Notes under the pieces: generated by a model
The model's input: only the letters and a program-made list of their open reading frames with translations
Databases searched by the model: none
Told to the model about the DNA's origin: nothing
From: Pithys albifrons albifrons
Taxonomy: Eukaryota; Chordata; Aves; Passeriformes; Thamnophilidae
Length of the DNA stretch: 64,000 bases
Direction of reading: 5' to 3'
Assembly (NCBI RefSeq): GCF_047495875.1
Contig: NC_092471.1
Coordinates: 17,381,001-17,445,000 of the forward strand
Part shown: one piece after another, positions 1 through 12,142 of the stretch
How the letters are laid out: every line of letters begins with the position of its first letter
Numbering within the stretch: the stretch's first letter is position 1
Program-made: the position numbers and the translations under genes

Positions 1-2132
1 TCTCTGTTGGCTGAGTTCTCTTTCTTATCAGGAGTCATCCTAGTTTCTCTCTTTGAATGTTTCTAACTTGCTATTACCAGGTCAGTTTTCCTTCATAGAG
101 TCAGTATTTCCAGACATCTGGACTATTTGGTCCAACACAATAATCTTTGCCAAAGAGTGTGCGGTCAGGACTTTTCACAGTTCAGGAACTGCCTTATAAA
201 TTCTGATGATGGGGCAGAATGCTGGAGAACAACAGAATGTCCTGTGAGTCAGATGAGTAATAGATGTGTTCTCATATGGGTGAGAGAAGAATGCTGAAGG
301 CCTTTAGAAATGCTCTCCTCCAAAACTGAGATGGCACCTCTATGTTCCCCCTCCACAGCTGTCTGCGTCCACCCCTAAGAAAGGCAACAAACCCATGCCT
401 TGTTGTGAGGTCCAGTATTTAGAAAGGAGACAGTTAAAAAAAAGGCATTTGAATCATACTCAAGGCTCAGAGGTTTCAAGCCATCACAAGCATGAGTGTT
501 ATTAGAAAGGTGGAGAGTATTTCCATATCCTCCTTTTCTTCACCAAGGGGGAGCAGTGGGGAAAAGGGGAGGAAAGAGTGTGAATGTTGTTCCAGAGTGG
601 AACTGCTTTTGACTTTTGCTGCAGTGGTGCAAAAGCCATTGGTCAGGGCTTGGTTTGTAGGCATCTTGGGGCAGGATTGCTGCTTGCTGGGTCATGGGTT
701 TTTTGGAGAGATTATAATTCAAACATGAGGATTGCTCCAGGCTGCTTGAGGGAGCTGGGCTGGGGAAGAATGTTTTGCACCATGTGAAAGAGGAGAAGGA
801 AGAGCAGAAATAGAAATGAAATCTCTCAGGATATACATGGCCAACGCAACTCTATTGCTTCATTTTCTGACACTGTATAGTGCTGTCACTCAGGGACCTT
901 TAGTAACTAGGACCTTGGGACTGTAATTCTATCTGTCCCCCTCCTATCCCCCCTTCACCTTGAGTATTAAGAAATGAAAAGACAATGAGAGAATGTGCAA
1001 AAGAGGGAAATAAGAGCCCTGCTAGCAAATCCCTGCTATTCCATGGGTGAAAGAAAAGCTTTGGTTACTAAGGTAAAAGGAAAATGTATACCTTTATAGT
1101 CATGTCTTTAAGCATAAACCAGCCAGTAGTGTATATAGGATAAGTTCACAGTGCATGAAACAGGACTGTAGGTTTTAACTGGCATCCAACTTTCTTGCAT
1201 GCACATCTGACACCATGCCAGCAGCTTATGTCTTGCAAATAAGTAGGGAACCTGCCAAGGCTTGGCACTTCCTCTGTCCAATGGACAGCAGATCCACTTC
1301 CCAGAAACAGAGCCAGGAAGGGAACTGGTCTGGCCAGTCTTTTTGACCAGATCTGCTCCAGAGGCTCTTGCAAGAGGAGATAAGGGGTGGGGAAGTGAGG
1401 TGGGTTTTTTTCTTTGTTGTGGGGACGAGGATGGGGGTTTAAATCTCTGAGCTGTTTTCAGACAGAAGAGAAACCTCTGGAGCTGCAGTCCAAAGGATAG
1501 TGGCTTTAGGGAAGGTAGTTACTGAAATCCTGGTGGAGAGGATGGGATGAGGAAAAAGTGGTTGGTGGGAGAGAGCTGTAACTTCAGAGCAAATAGGAGA
1601 TAGGTTGTGAAAATAAATGTGAAATACAATAGATTTGAAGGGCCTAGAGCACTGAAAACCGGGGACATCACTGAGTCAGACAGGTTGGGTGCAGCTGCAG
1701 GCAGCACTCAAGGAAGCCCAGCCATGGCAGCAGTCCCCGGTGGACAGACTGTGGTCTCTGGAGATGGTGAGGTCAGGAATGGGGTAAATAGAGGGAGACT
1801 CATGGTGCACAGCCATCGGCATGAGCTCAGCCCCTGGAGGCAGGGACGATCAGTTGCATCTGGACAAAGTTGCAGGAGCTGGGCTGGGATGTGCAGGGGA
1901 GTGACCACTGTGCCAGGCTGGGGCACTGGCCAAGCTCTACCCTGGTGTCAGAGATCAGAGACAACAAGGCAAGGAATGTCCTGCTGGTTACCAAATGCTT
2001 TCTTGGAGATGAGACTGGGCTTACCAAGCAGGGTGGGATGTCTTTACAGTAAACATGGAAATTGGGTTGGGGGCATGAGTTGGGTGAGAGATGTGAAACC
2101 AATGTGTTGGAAGCAGGACCTAATGCAGATGC
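1..2132. other. unique noncoding sequence, no gene recognised
   Basis: I see no repeat family, RNA gene or recognisable protein here. A 212-codon plus-strand frame (1607-2245) ends in the G-rich tract and has a low-complexity, Gly/Trp/Arg-rich composition with no domain. Several antisense frames overlap it. I treat it as chance. The stretch could hold introns of a gene lying outside the window, but nothing in it shows this. Confidence 0.5.
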
Positions 2133-2174
2133 TGGGAGGGAGGGAGGAAGGGTGGGAGGGTGGGAGGGAGGGGA
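2133..2174 (+). repeat. G-run cluster, (GGGA/GGGT)n, G-quadruplex-capable
   Basis: The plus strand carries many successive runs of three or more G separated by one to four bases, mostly as GGGA and GGGT units. This satisfies the usual four-run pattern for an intramolecular G-quadruplex several times over. It is followed within about 60 bases by a T-rich stretch. The repeat is seen directly. Folding and any role are inferred. Confidence 0.75.
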
Positions 2175-5100
2175 GCAGAGACTGGGAGATGATGTATATA
2201 GTGTTGGGTTTTATTTTCCATTTTGTTTTGGTTTGGTTTTTTTAAGGAAAAAGAAAGATGTTTGATTTCTAATGTCTTGATGTAAACCAAATAAAAAAGG
2301 TTCTGTACATTCAGAAGTAAAGAACAGCTGAAAAGTGACAAGTGTAATAAAGAAGCACTGTCCTTCAGGCTACTGTAACCATTTTCCCAGAATTTTCCCA
2401 CTGGGATTGGAGGGCAAACCTGTGCCTGCACGGAGGCACAGCCCACTGGGATGGTGACCTTAGGGCTGGCTCCCTGATCCACCTCCAAGTGTAGTAAAGA
2501 AAAGGTGGGCAGTACAGAGGGAAGTGATGGTATGTAACTTTTCAGTGTTTGATCCCACCATCCCTGAGGCCAACAGGAGGAGGCTGTGTATTAGATTCAA
2601 ATCTCTTGCACACGTGGTCTCTTCCAGGAGAGCCAGCCTGCATTATGCCTTACTCGAGATGCAGTGAAGGAAGGGAAGGTGATATCAGGTATCACTTGGA
2701 CAAATGAGGTAATGCAGATGGAGTAAAGGCAGTACGAGCTTGAACTGCCTGAGAAGCTTTTGTTACTGCTGCTGCTTTCCTGTGTCTTAGTCTAGGGTGA
2801 CAAGTGTTAGAAAATGTCCAACTGCTCAGAAGAGGTACAAATTCTTTGGCAGAAGTGCAGAAGGTCAGAAGACAAATGAGTGGTCTCAAGTGTAGGGCAC
2901 TGATTGAATTTGAACTGAGGATCCCCTGGTTTCCATGCAGCTTCCAGTTAGCAGAAATGAGTGGTGGCTAAGGACTGGTGGTAACCAAGGACAGGCATTT
3001 TTCTGGGACAAAACAAAGAAGAGATGTGTAAGCATGAGCTTCAGCACTCCATTGTGCTCTAGACAAAACCCTGGAACAAAATGGGGTCCCTTCTTCTAAG
3101 AATCTGATACTGTCATCATAACCCCCTAGAGACAGTGGATCCAAACCTCCTGTTCTTAGCTTCATGATGTGGGCTGCCTGCTCCCATCTAAGACAGAACT
3201 TGCCAGTGTCATAGGCAGAAAGCACTTACTGAGTTATATTGACTATGTGTATGACAAAAAGAGGAGAGGTGATAGACCCATTTATGATCCAGGGATGCAC
3301 ATTTAATCATTTGCACAGGCTGAGCTTGGCATTTTTGCTGGTAGACTTTTCCCCCAGAAAGGATGAGATAGCATAGTGGTGAGTAATATTTTTTGAAGGG
3401 GGTGATAATTTCTCTTCCAGTATGTGTTTTAAACAGTAGATCAGTATTGGTTTGCCTTCTGTAAAGCCTAATGCCTCCCAGCTCTCAGTGCTATGCCAGC
3501 ACCAGGGTTAATTGTTATACTCAGTTAGATGGTGGGTCCAGGTCTTATCTGGGGACCTTGCTGGGCAAACAGTGGACAGTATCCTGTCAGAAGGGCCAAA
3601 GATCTTCCCCCTGACTTTCCCAGCCCTCTGGACATGTCTTGACCACAGTGTGATTTGCTGGATGAGTCATCATGTGGCTTATGGTGCCCAGCTACACAGA
3701 TAGTCCTGTTGCTGATGAACCTGGTGGGGTCTAAGAGGCCAGGCCAACGAGGAAGGAAACTGTGATTACATTTGTTGTGAAGCTGATACCTTTTAGGGAC
3801 TCAGTAAAATGGCAATGGCAGTTTCAGCATCAGGAACACCCTGTCTCAGGTTAGCAGAGGCTTTTCTCTCTGTGGCTGATCTCAGTTTTCATCTGCAGAG
3901 AAAGGAACCAGCACTGCCTTTTCACTGACAGATGCTCTGCTCCACACTGGGACAAACTTGCTTGATCCACTTGGTCCTTAAGGGAACCCTCTCTAATTTC
4001 CGCTGTAGGAGATGGTGCATTTGGTTGGTCTCTTCTTTCTCATCACCATCTCCTGGCTGTGCCCAGGGCCCTGGAGCACCAAGCCTAGCTGAGCCAATGG
4101 TCACTCCCAACAGGACCAGAGGGTCTCAGTAATGAGTGCAGAGGCAAGTAGGGAACTCCTCACTGCAAGGGTGGCTGTTGCACAACATGATGACATGTCA
4201 CGTGGGAGGCCAAAGAGGAGGCACACCTTGTGAGAGAGCTGGTGCTCACATAACTGGTGATGCTTAACCTCTTTCCTCCAGAGACAGTGTCCCACAGAAG
4301 CCGAAGTTCTGGGAAGCCCTGTGTTACCTTCCTCAGGGATGTTTGGGGTTCATGACGGGTGTTTTGAACAGGTCTTTTGCTGGTGCAGCTTCCAGGCTTT
4401 TGTTAGAGATCTTGTTACCCTCATGCCCCTTGAGTTTTGAGGCAAAGGGAGGCATGTTCCAGAGCCTCTCACAGGCAGACTGGACAGAAATCCCGGGTTT
4501 CAGCCCCTGCCAAGGCTAGCCAGGTTAGCAAGGGAGTTGGTAGCCTTTCCTCTCCCATTTCAATTGCACTGAAGCACGAAGGGGATGGGCAAAGCAGAGA
4601 TTAAGCCCACACAGTGTCCCAGTCCAGCAAAGCCTCATGCCTTGCTCAAGCCTGAGCACAGGAGCAGCCCTGATGACTGCATATCTCCTTAAAATCTTGC
4701 CTGGATCTGACATCTTCACTGGGTTGGGGCCAATGTGCTTGGCAGGCCAAAAGGGAAGATTCTGAGTGAACAAACCCCTAGAAAGACTCAGCAGTTGTCA
4801 CAGAGAAGGGTTTCTAGTATCTGGAAAGATGAGTAGCTAGGTGCTAGAGAAGAAAATGGAGAAACTGAGAATAAAGGAAAGCCTCAGGAGTAACCCAGAA
4901 ATATCCCATCTGCTGTCAAATACACACAATCCTGGTGGCAGGACTCTTGTCCAGTCTGTGGCGTGGGTTGTTTCATAATTTTTTTCATGGCCTGCCATCT
5001 CATATTATTCTGTCTTTGTGTGAAATCACATCCCCTTTCAAAACAGAAACCAGTTTCTGAAGGGCAAATGCCTTTTCATGGTGTGCTCACAACAGGGATG

Positions 5101-5395
5101 TTATGTGAAGACATATGAAGGCAAGGCTGAGGCATCCTTCCCAGGAAAGTCTATTCCATATATACCAATGTATCATCCTCTCAAGCTGCACCCATCCATC
5201 TTCCTCTCAAAGATGAAGAAGCTGCAGCATCTTCTCTAACTGGGGACAATTTATGTGGCCTGAAATTCAAACAACTGAACCACAGTGACAACAGGACAAG
5301 GAAGATCAATGTCAGTGTCAATGTATACTGTCAAAGGGACTGCTGTGAACCATCTTTACATACTCTGAGTGGCTGCATTGCATCCTGTACAGCAT
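2175..5395. other. unique noncoding sequence, nothing recognised
   Basis: Mixed-composition DNA with only short overlapping frames on both strands. I find no CR1 tail, LTR, tRNA or convincing exon. Confidence 0.45.
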
Positions 5396-5399
5396 TATT

Positions 5400-5434
5400 A
5401 AAAAAAAAAAGAAAAAAGAAAAAAAAGAAAAAAC
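5400..5434 (+). repeat. A-rich low-complexity tract
   Basis: A run of A broken by single G and then C bases. It could be a decayed poly(A) tail or simple repeat, but no retroposon body is recognisable upstream. A second A-rich patch lies at about 5543-5660. Confidence 0.7.
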
Positions 5435-6440
5435 CCAAACCAGAACCACCCATTTTTATGATCTTTAATTTGCATTTTCTGCATGAAATAAGACCTTGAT
5501 CCTTGTCTTTTTTCACAAAAGCAGATTCTGCTTTAACTAATGTAAAAAAAAGGAAAGAAAAATAATGTTTCTAGCAAAGTGATTTAGATGTAGAAATTTT
5601 TGTAAAAAAAAAAAGATAAAATGAAAAAAAGGGGGAAAACCAACAAAGAAATAAAATAAAATGACCTAAAGAGCCATCTTTGTCTACTCTAGAGGTGGGA
5701 AGATGTGATTGGTGGGTGGCACTTGCTGCTTCCAGAGCTGTGCTGTGTCTGTCGTAGCCCACGGAGCCCACACCACACTGCAGAAGGCTCCCAAAAAGGA
5801 CCTCCTCACCAGTTACTGCCAGGTGCTTTCAAAAACTGTCCCCATCAGTTAGGGAGAGTGGGCAGGAAGGATGGGAAGGGGAAAGGGAAGTTACCTTGGT
5901 TTTCTTTTGGGGTTTTGTTGTGGTATTTTTGTTCCTGCAATGACAGTTTTTGAAAGGTGATGGTTGAACAAAAGTAAAAACCAACAAACTTGAAAACAGT
6001 TTACAATTTTGTACAAACATTATAAATACTAACAGCAAATGTTTTTAAAAATGGTCCATGCCAGTGCCAAAACAATGTAATGTGTACATTAAATTATTCT
6101 TTTTTTTAAAAAAAAAAAAGGTGTTAAAACACAAAAAATATTTCTTTTTTTTAACAAATGCTGTATGTGGACATAAATGTACTTGAACACTGTTGATTAT
6201 TAATTCATTAGGAATCTTTCTTGGGCTTTTGGGTTTGCACTTTTTTTTCCTACCCAGAACAAAAGTAACAATCATAAAATACAGCCTTTAAAGGTGAAAC
6301 AATCAACTTCTTCTCCACTGGTTTGAATGTTCTACGTGTTTCCATTTTCAAGGCACTGTCTTTAGGCCAAATCTGTACCTTGCCATCCAGAGGACTCAAA
6401 CTTGTCCTTAACTTTAAGCACAACTGCAATAATGCCACTT
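5435..6440 (-). other. AT-rich block with 3'UTR-like composition (minus strand)
   Basis: Read on the minus strand, this kilobase is rich in T and A runs, TGTACA and TGTAAA words, and stretches resembling vertebrate 3'UTRs. It includes homopolymer A/T runs near 6103-6119 and 6145-6152. No upstream coding exon on the minus strand could be recognised in the window to anchor it as a real UTR. The plus strand also carries AATAAA words near 5648. It may be a 3'UTR, a lncRNA exon or simply AT-rich intergenic DNA. Confidence 0.2.
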
Positions 6441-6740
6441 GAAATGTGTGTCCAAAGGACTTTGCTAAAACTTAAGCAAAGTTTTCTGTGTGTCCAAGCA
6501 TTCTGCTGGGTTGAACCAAGATCTGGAATATGCCCAAGGTCTATGACACTGCCTAGAGCAGAGGGGAAAACTAGAATAAATTCTGAGCCTTATTTTAATA
6601 CCTTAGTGAGAGTGACATACCCTAAATTTGGGGAACAAAAATCAGAGGTTACTTTTTCAAAGGCTCTTCAGTCCTAGTCCCATAAGCAAGTAAGGCATTC
6701 AAGCTGTTCTAGAGTTTGTCATGCTAACCAAAAGTGAATT

Positions 6741-6852
6741 AGGATCATAAAATCTTAGAATGTTGAGGATCGGAATGGACCTTAAAGATCATCTAGTTCC
6801 AACACCCCCTGCCATGGGCAGGGACACCTCCCACCAGATCAGGTTGCTTAAT
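6741..6852 (-). mobile_element. CR1 LINE 3' fragment
   Basis: On the plus strand the fragment begins with ATCATAAAATCTTAGAATG, the reverse complement of the CR1 terminal repeat. It continues through the antisense of the family's GGTCC...CATGGGCAGGG...CACCAGATCAGGTTGCT region. It is a typical severely 5'-truncated avian CR1. A short CR1-tail-like phrase at about 6905-6932 may be a second scrap in the opposite direction. Confidence 0.85.
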
Positions 6853-9800
6853 TACACAGGATCATATTCTGAAATGACTGATACACTTGGAGCAAGGTGG
6901 ATCACAGGTTGGACCTTAAGGTCCCAACTTTAAAAGGCCATTTAGATGTCTTTGGATGTGCAAGTCAGGCTGTCTGTCCAGCCAGGAGAGTGGGAGAGTG
7001 TGTTGAGCGACCAGGGAGCTGAAGTGTCATGGGGGGATGCTGACAGGGAGGTGGGATGCATGATCAGATATGACAGCAGGTAAAAGAAGGGAGCTGGCTT
7101 TGAATCCCCCTCCCCTATGTTGCAAAGCAATGTTACCACTTGAAAGTCCCTCGCTGCAGCTGCATTGGGTGTCCATGCTCCATCCAGGCCCTGTTCCTCT
7201 GCTCCACACCTCTGGATTTACAGTGTAAACATAAATCTAAGGATTAAAAATACAGGAAAAGTAAGTAGTAATAAAAGGATGTCAGTGGGATGCTGGAAGT
7301 CTGCTTGTCACTGATAGGACAATCCTTGTATCCCTGAAGCACAGAGATGCTGTTCCTCCACAGTCAGGCAGGAAAACAGGACAATTTACACTGCCTGATA
7401 AGCTCCAGCTGGGCATTCAGGTATCTGTAGCTCTTCTTAGCTGGGACCTGCTGCTGGTGGGATCAGTGTGGGTGTTAGACTGAAAAGTCAGGGGTAAAAA
7501 TCATACTAGTAACTGCGTTCAGCACTTTATATGTGAAATCCAGTCCTTGTTCACCTCTCCAACACCAACTGAAGTCACCACCAGCTCAGCAAACTGACTA
7601 TATGATATTTGGCAGGTAATGGGGAGGAAGATGTCTTCTTTTTTTGCCTTTGGATTTTTTTTTGCCCCTGAAGTTTATGTTAATATAAAACCATTATACA
7701 GTTTTCTTCAAATAGGACAATTCAACTTTTACCTCTCCTCACCAGCCCTTAGGACAGTTCTGGTCTTTAAAAGCCCCAAAGCCCTGCTGAGCCCAGAGGC
7801 TGCAGTTACAGCCACAGCATGAGGAAGCCCTGGGAGCATCACTGCCCTCCCCTCCTGTCCCCTCATTCCCTGTAAAACTCAACTTTAAGCAAATATGGGG
7901 TCAGTGGGAAGGAAGCACTGGCTTCCTATTTGCTTAAAGCTGATGTGTTTTTAAAGCTAACCTGAGAGGTGGGCATGTGGCTCTCAGTCTGCAATGTCCA
8001 AACTCTTCAGTGTCTCATCCTCATCAAAACCATGGGTGAAATACATAGAGCCTCTGCTCCCCAACAGAAACAGTCAAAGGCATTAATGGTGCTAGTAAAC
8101 TTAATGAATATTCAAATAATGATACAGATCTACATTTTCACAAGTCCTTAAGTGATTAAAGAGTCCAGGTGCCTCTGACTTTTCAATGGTTTAGGCATTC
8201 CTTGTAATAGTATGTCCACAGTGATATGCAAAGGTTGTAAAAATCTTAAGGCATGTTCGGATTGGTTTATTCTGGAAATTCTCTTGCTGTTGGAAAGAAG
8301 AAACCTCCAAGATCAGTTTGTATAACAACATGGAGGAGTATCAATACACTCCCTCCTAACTCTGCAGGAAATGCCACTGCAGATCAGCCTCCAAAAGTAT
8401 GGAAGTTATCAACAAGTCAGAGTTTAGTGCATTGCTCTGCCAACTCTCCTGCATTAAACCAAATATGTAGCCTCTTCAATACAAGAATGGGAAAAGATTC
8501 TGAAAAAAAACCCCACAGGGTTGCTTTGGAAATTTCAAAGTAATATCTTTAATGCTTGTGAAATCTTCCATGTCAAAAGTTTTCTCTTTTTTTTGTTGCT
8601 ATGTCTTCAGAGCATTTTGTGTTCAAGAATAAATTATGTTTTTATCTGTATCAACACAATTTTCATTGACTAATTTCATGCAGGCAGAGGCAGAAGGAGG
8701 GAACCTGAGAAAAATTGAGAACAATATTGATACTAAAAGTTAAATGAAATAAAGTATTTTATTTCAATGCAACTGAAGAACATTTCATTTGAATCCCCAT
8801 GACTTCCCTTTTATTTTTAAGGTTTTTGACAAAATGCAGATTTTTGAAGGAAAAGAACAAATATTATCCAGCCAGTTGTTTTGTGAAGTCTCATCTAATA
8901 CTCCATGCTGCAAAGCCCTTGTAAGTCACTCTCTGTCTGGAGAGTAGAAGTAGCCAACCCAACCCAGCTGCAACACCAGCGCCTGGTTTGGGGGAGCCTT
9001 GCTGACTTGTGCTGGCTGTTTGGATCATGCAGCTTTCCCCCAGACAATCCACGTCTCCAGATGAGGGTGATGCTGAAGCAGCTGCCTAAATCGGGCACTG
9101 TGTCAACAGTTTAAATATTCACTGTTCCATGTGCTCTCGCCAGCCCGTGGGAAATGCAGTATCAGCCAGAGGACTGAACCTTGAATCCCACACATGGACT
9201 TTTCCCCCCAAACAGAGCTGTGCAGTCACGAACAGTCTGGAGAGAGCCCACATTCCCTTCCAACAGCCAGCTCTGTCACTGTTTCTCACAGCAAAAGGCT
9301 AAGTGGGAAGACAGGGCTTTTCCATGACTGGAGGGTCTGTTTTGCTAGGCTGCTGCAAACACAGTGCAAAAGTAACTCAGCATCCCAGGATGTGTTTGCT
9401 GAAGGGATGAAGGCTCCTTCTCCATCAAACTGAGGAAATATTACCTCCACAAAAATAAACCCTGCAAAACCTGCTTCAGACAAACCACCGTGAAGTTAAA
9501 GTTCTTGAGGTCAAACAACCCAGCAACAGATATTGCTGACAAGGATTGTGTCAGGATCTGTTCCAGCTTTGATTAAGTTTTGCTTAAGTTTTGACATTCT
9601 ACTAAAAAGAGTGCAGGAGTCTGGCCTTGCAATAATGAAGGCATAAATTATGATAGCATGTTCTGTTGCCGGGAAAATAATCTCCAGAGGAGTTCCTGGT
9701 TAAAAATGTGACTTACATAACCCAGTATAGATAGTGAGTTTGTATGATCAGCTCAGTTTTAGGACCAAAAATTCACTTCTGTAGCCTGTTTTGAATATTG

Positions 9801-11897
9801 CTCTCATTTGTGCTGTGTATTTACAGGGCAAGTTCTAGATCAAGATTTAGAGGAGCTCCCTAAAGCTTATTATACTGTGTCAAGGAAGGGTCTGACTTCA
9901 GCCTCTATCCTATACTATATAGAGAAAAAATCCACCCATCCCTTTCCCCTGTACTTTCCGCCATGTGACAATAGAAGTGTTCATCTTCAGCACTCACACC
10001 ACTCTCTGAGGAGTTGCTGTCAGGTAAACTTGCAAAACCAATTAGAAAGCGTAAGCCACTGAAATAAGAAGCTGTACCAGCAGATAAGGCAGACATGACA
10101 CTGTGTTCTTCATTCCCCATGTCTAAAATTTCTGCTGCACAAGTCCTGAGTGAAGAACTCTCTCCATGCACCACATTTTGGTGGCATGATACAGAGATCA
10201 CAGCAGCACCGTTTGGAAATGGCCCATCCATCCACCAATCCCACAGGGCAGATCCGTCCTCATCCACCTACATCTTCACGCTGTATATTCCTTCCCTCTG
10301 TGGGTTTGTTGGGGAATGATGAGTACATTTTCAGCTGGATTCATCTCTCTGTTGCTGTGGGGAGACACACCCTCCCCAGGGCACTGTGCAGATCACAGCA
10401 GGAGCTGCTGCTGGGTTTGTTAAAATACTGAGCTTAAAGACAAGTGCTGCAGGTAGAGGTGGAGCTTCTTTTTAGGAGAGGGCAGAAAGTCAGCACTGCA
10501 CTGAGCACCACCATGCATGCTCCTGCTGGAGCAGGAACTGCTGCAGCATCTCAGTTCTGCACCTGGACATCACCATTGGCTGACAAAGACATCCCTCACC
10601 TGCTGTGCACCTGCTGGCAAGGTGGTTCTTCTGCTTAATATTGGATGACCAAGAGGATACACAAAGACTATTTCACAGTTTTATTCCTAGTTCCTCTTCC
10701 TTTTCCCAAGGCAAGTTCTTCTTTTTTCTTTTTTTAATTGTAAATTTTGAGCAAAATCCATTCTGCCATTTTGAAGTCCGATGAGTGAAAATGAGCCAAC
10801 TTTAAATCAGACTTGCCAACTGGTGTAATTTAATTTGGTGAATTAATCATGAGCCTAGTTCTAAGTCCTTCTTAAAAAAAACAACAACATGTTCTTAGAT
10901 TCATGGGAATATATCCAGGCCTGTGTTTGCATTTAAAAACAAAATGTAAGTTTCTGTCATGGAGACAAGCTCTCATAAATGTGACTGCTGGAGCCTGTTA
11001 GCAGAAGATAAATTGAAGAAATCTGCCACTGAATGTTTATTAATCAGGTAATAGATTTCAAGTCAACATCAAAATTCTGGAGAAGTGGAAATGTAAATAA
11101 CTTATGATTACTGAATATTTGTGTCTAACAGTATTTCTGTATCCTGTCCAGAATCTCCTGAGGTCTCTTTCCCTGTAACATACATATACTGAGGAATTGT
11201 TACCTCCAAAAAGTCCCCAGGTCCCCACAGGAGAATATAACTTTCTCTTGAACTCTTTCAAGACAGTTTTTCTGATAAACGTTGCTGGCAAAGAAAAAAG
11301 TATAATTAATGCAGTACAAGCAAGGGTGGCACAGAAGTATGTGACTGCTCATTTTCATGTTTTTGTTGGAGAAAGTTTCCACCTGGCTTCGTGTTATGAA
11401 ACAGTGATGATGATTCACACTACTGGAGCATGTGAATGCCCCGGAGGTACGTAAGCAGAGCAGGAGTGACCACCCAAGAATGGTATAAACAAGAAAAACA
11501 GAAATGTAGAGTTCAAGTCTCCAGATCACCTGGTGCAGATCCCATTCCACTGGAGCATGGCAGAATCAGAGCATTTGTGGTCTTGATAGGGAATGTATAA
11601 GGATTCCTGCTGCAGAGAAGAACTTGTTCCTGCTCTGGTGATGGTTTGGAAAGAGCAGACAGGATTGTCATCCCAATGAGATGACATTATTTGCTGCTAG
11701 AGCTGTCCAACTGGAGTAGTGGGATGCACTGGAATCCTTGGAGGCAGGATAAGGTATCTGCTGTGCAACTTAGGGAGAAACTCCCGCAACCTATTAAGAC
11801 AAAGTGAAGTGCTGCATTGGCAGCAGCTGTCATGCACCCTGGGTCACCCTAATTGTATGAAAAGGGTGTACACAGACGGGTGTCAGGAAACATAAGG
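6853..11897. other. unique noncoding sequence
   Basis: Apart from the hairpin at 7883-7939, I see no repeat element or gene. Small AT-rich inverted words occur, for example GAAATAAA and TTTATTTC around 8746-8766. Frames of up to 120 codons (9905-10267, minus) have no recognisable domain. Confidence 0.45.
7883..7939. repeat. compound inverted repeat / hairpin
   Basis: A 13-base arm CTTTAAGCAAATA (7883-7895) is perfectly complementary to TATTTGCTTAAAG (7927-7939). Inside it, GGAAGC (7911-7916) pairs with GCTTCC (7921-7926) around a 4-base loop. On the right side the two arms are contiguous, so the fold is one 19-base-pair stem with a 15-base bulge on the left. The pairing is seen directly. Function is unknown. 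Confidence 0.7.
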
Positions 11898-12142
11898 GCT
11901 TTAAACTGACAGAGGTTAGGTTTAGATTAGATATTAGGAAGAAATTCTTTACTGTGAGGTTAGTGAGGCCCCGGCACAAGTTGCCCAGAGAAGCTGTGAC
12001 TGTCCCTTCTCTGGAAGTGTTCAAGGCCAGTTTGGATAGGGCTTGGAGCAACCTGGGCTGGTGGAAGATGTCCCTGCCCACAGCAGGGGGGTTCGATCTT
12101 TAAGGTTCTTTCCAACCCAAACCATTCTGCGATTCTATGATA
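11898..12142 (+). mobile_element. CR1 LINE 3' fragment
   Basis: Sense-strand CR1 from the AGGTTAGGTTTAGATTAGAT region through GAAATTCTTTACTGTGAGG, the TTGCCCAGAGAAGCTGTG motif and GTCCCTGCCCACAGCAGGG. It ends in ATTCTGCGATTCTATGAT. It is about 245 bases, 5'-truncated, with scattered substitutions. Confidence 0.92.

Noticed and set aside
1607..2245. 212-codon plus-strand open frame
   Set aside because: Low-complexity composition, C-terminal part encoded by the G-run repeat, overlapping antisense frames and no recognisable domain. A frame this long is possible by chance in 64 kb.
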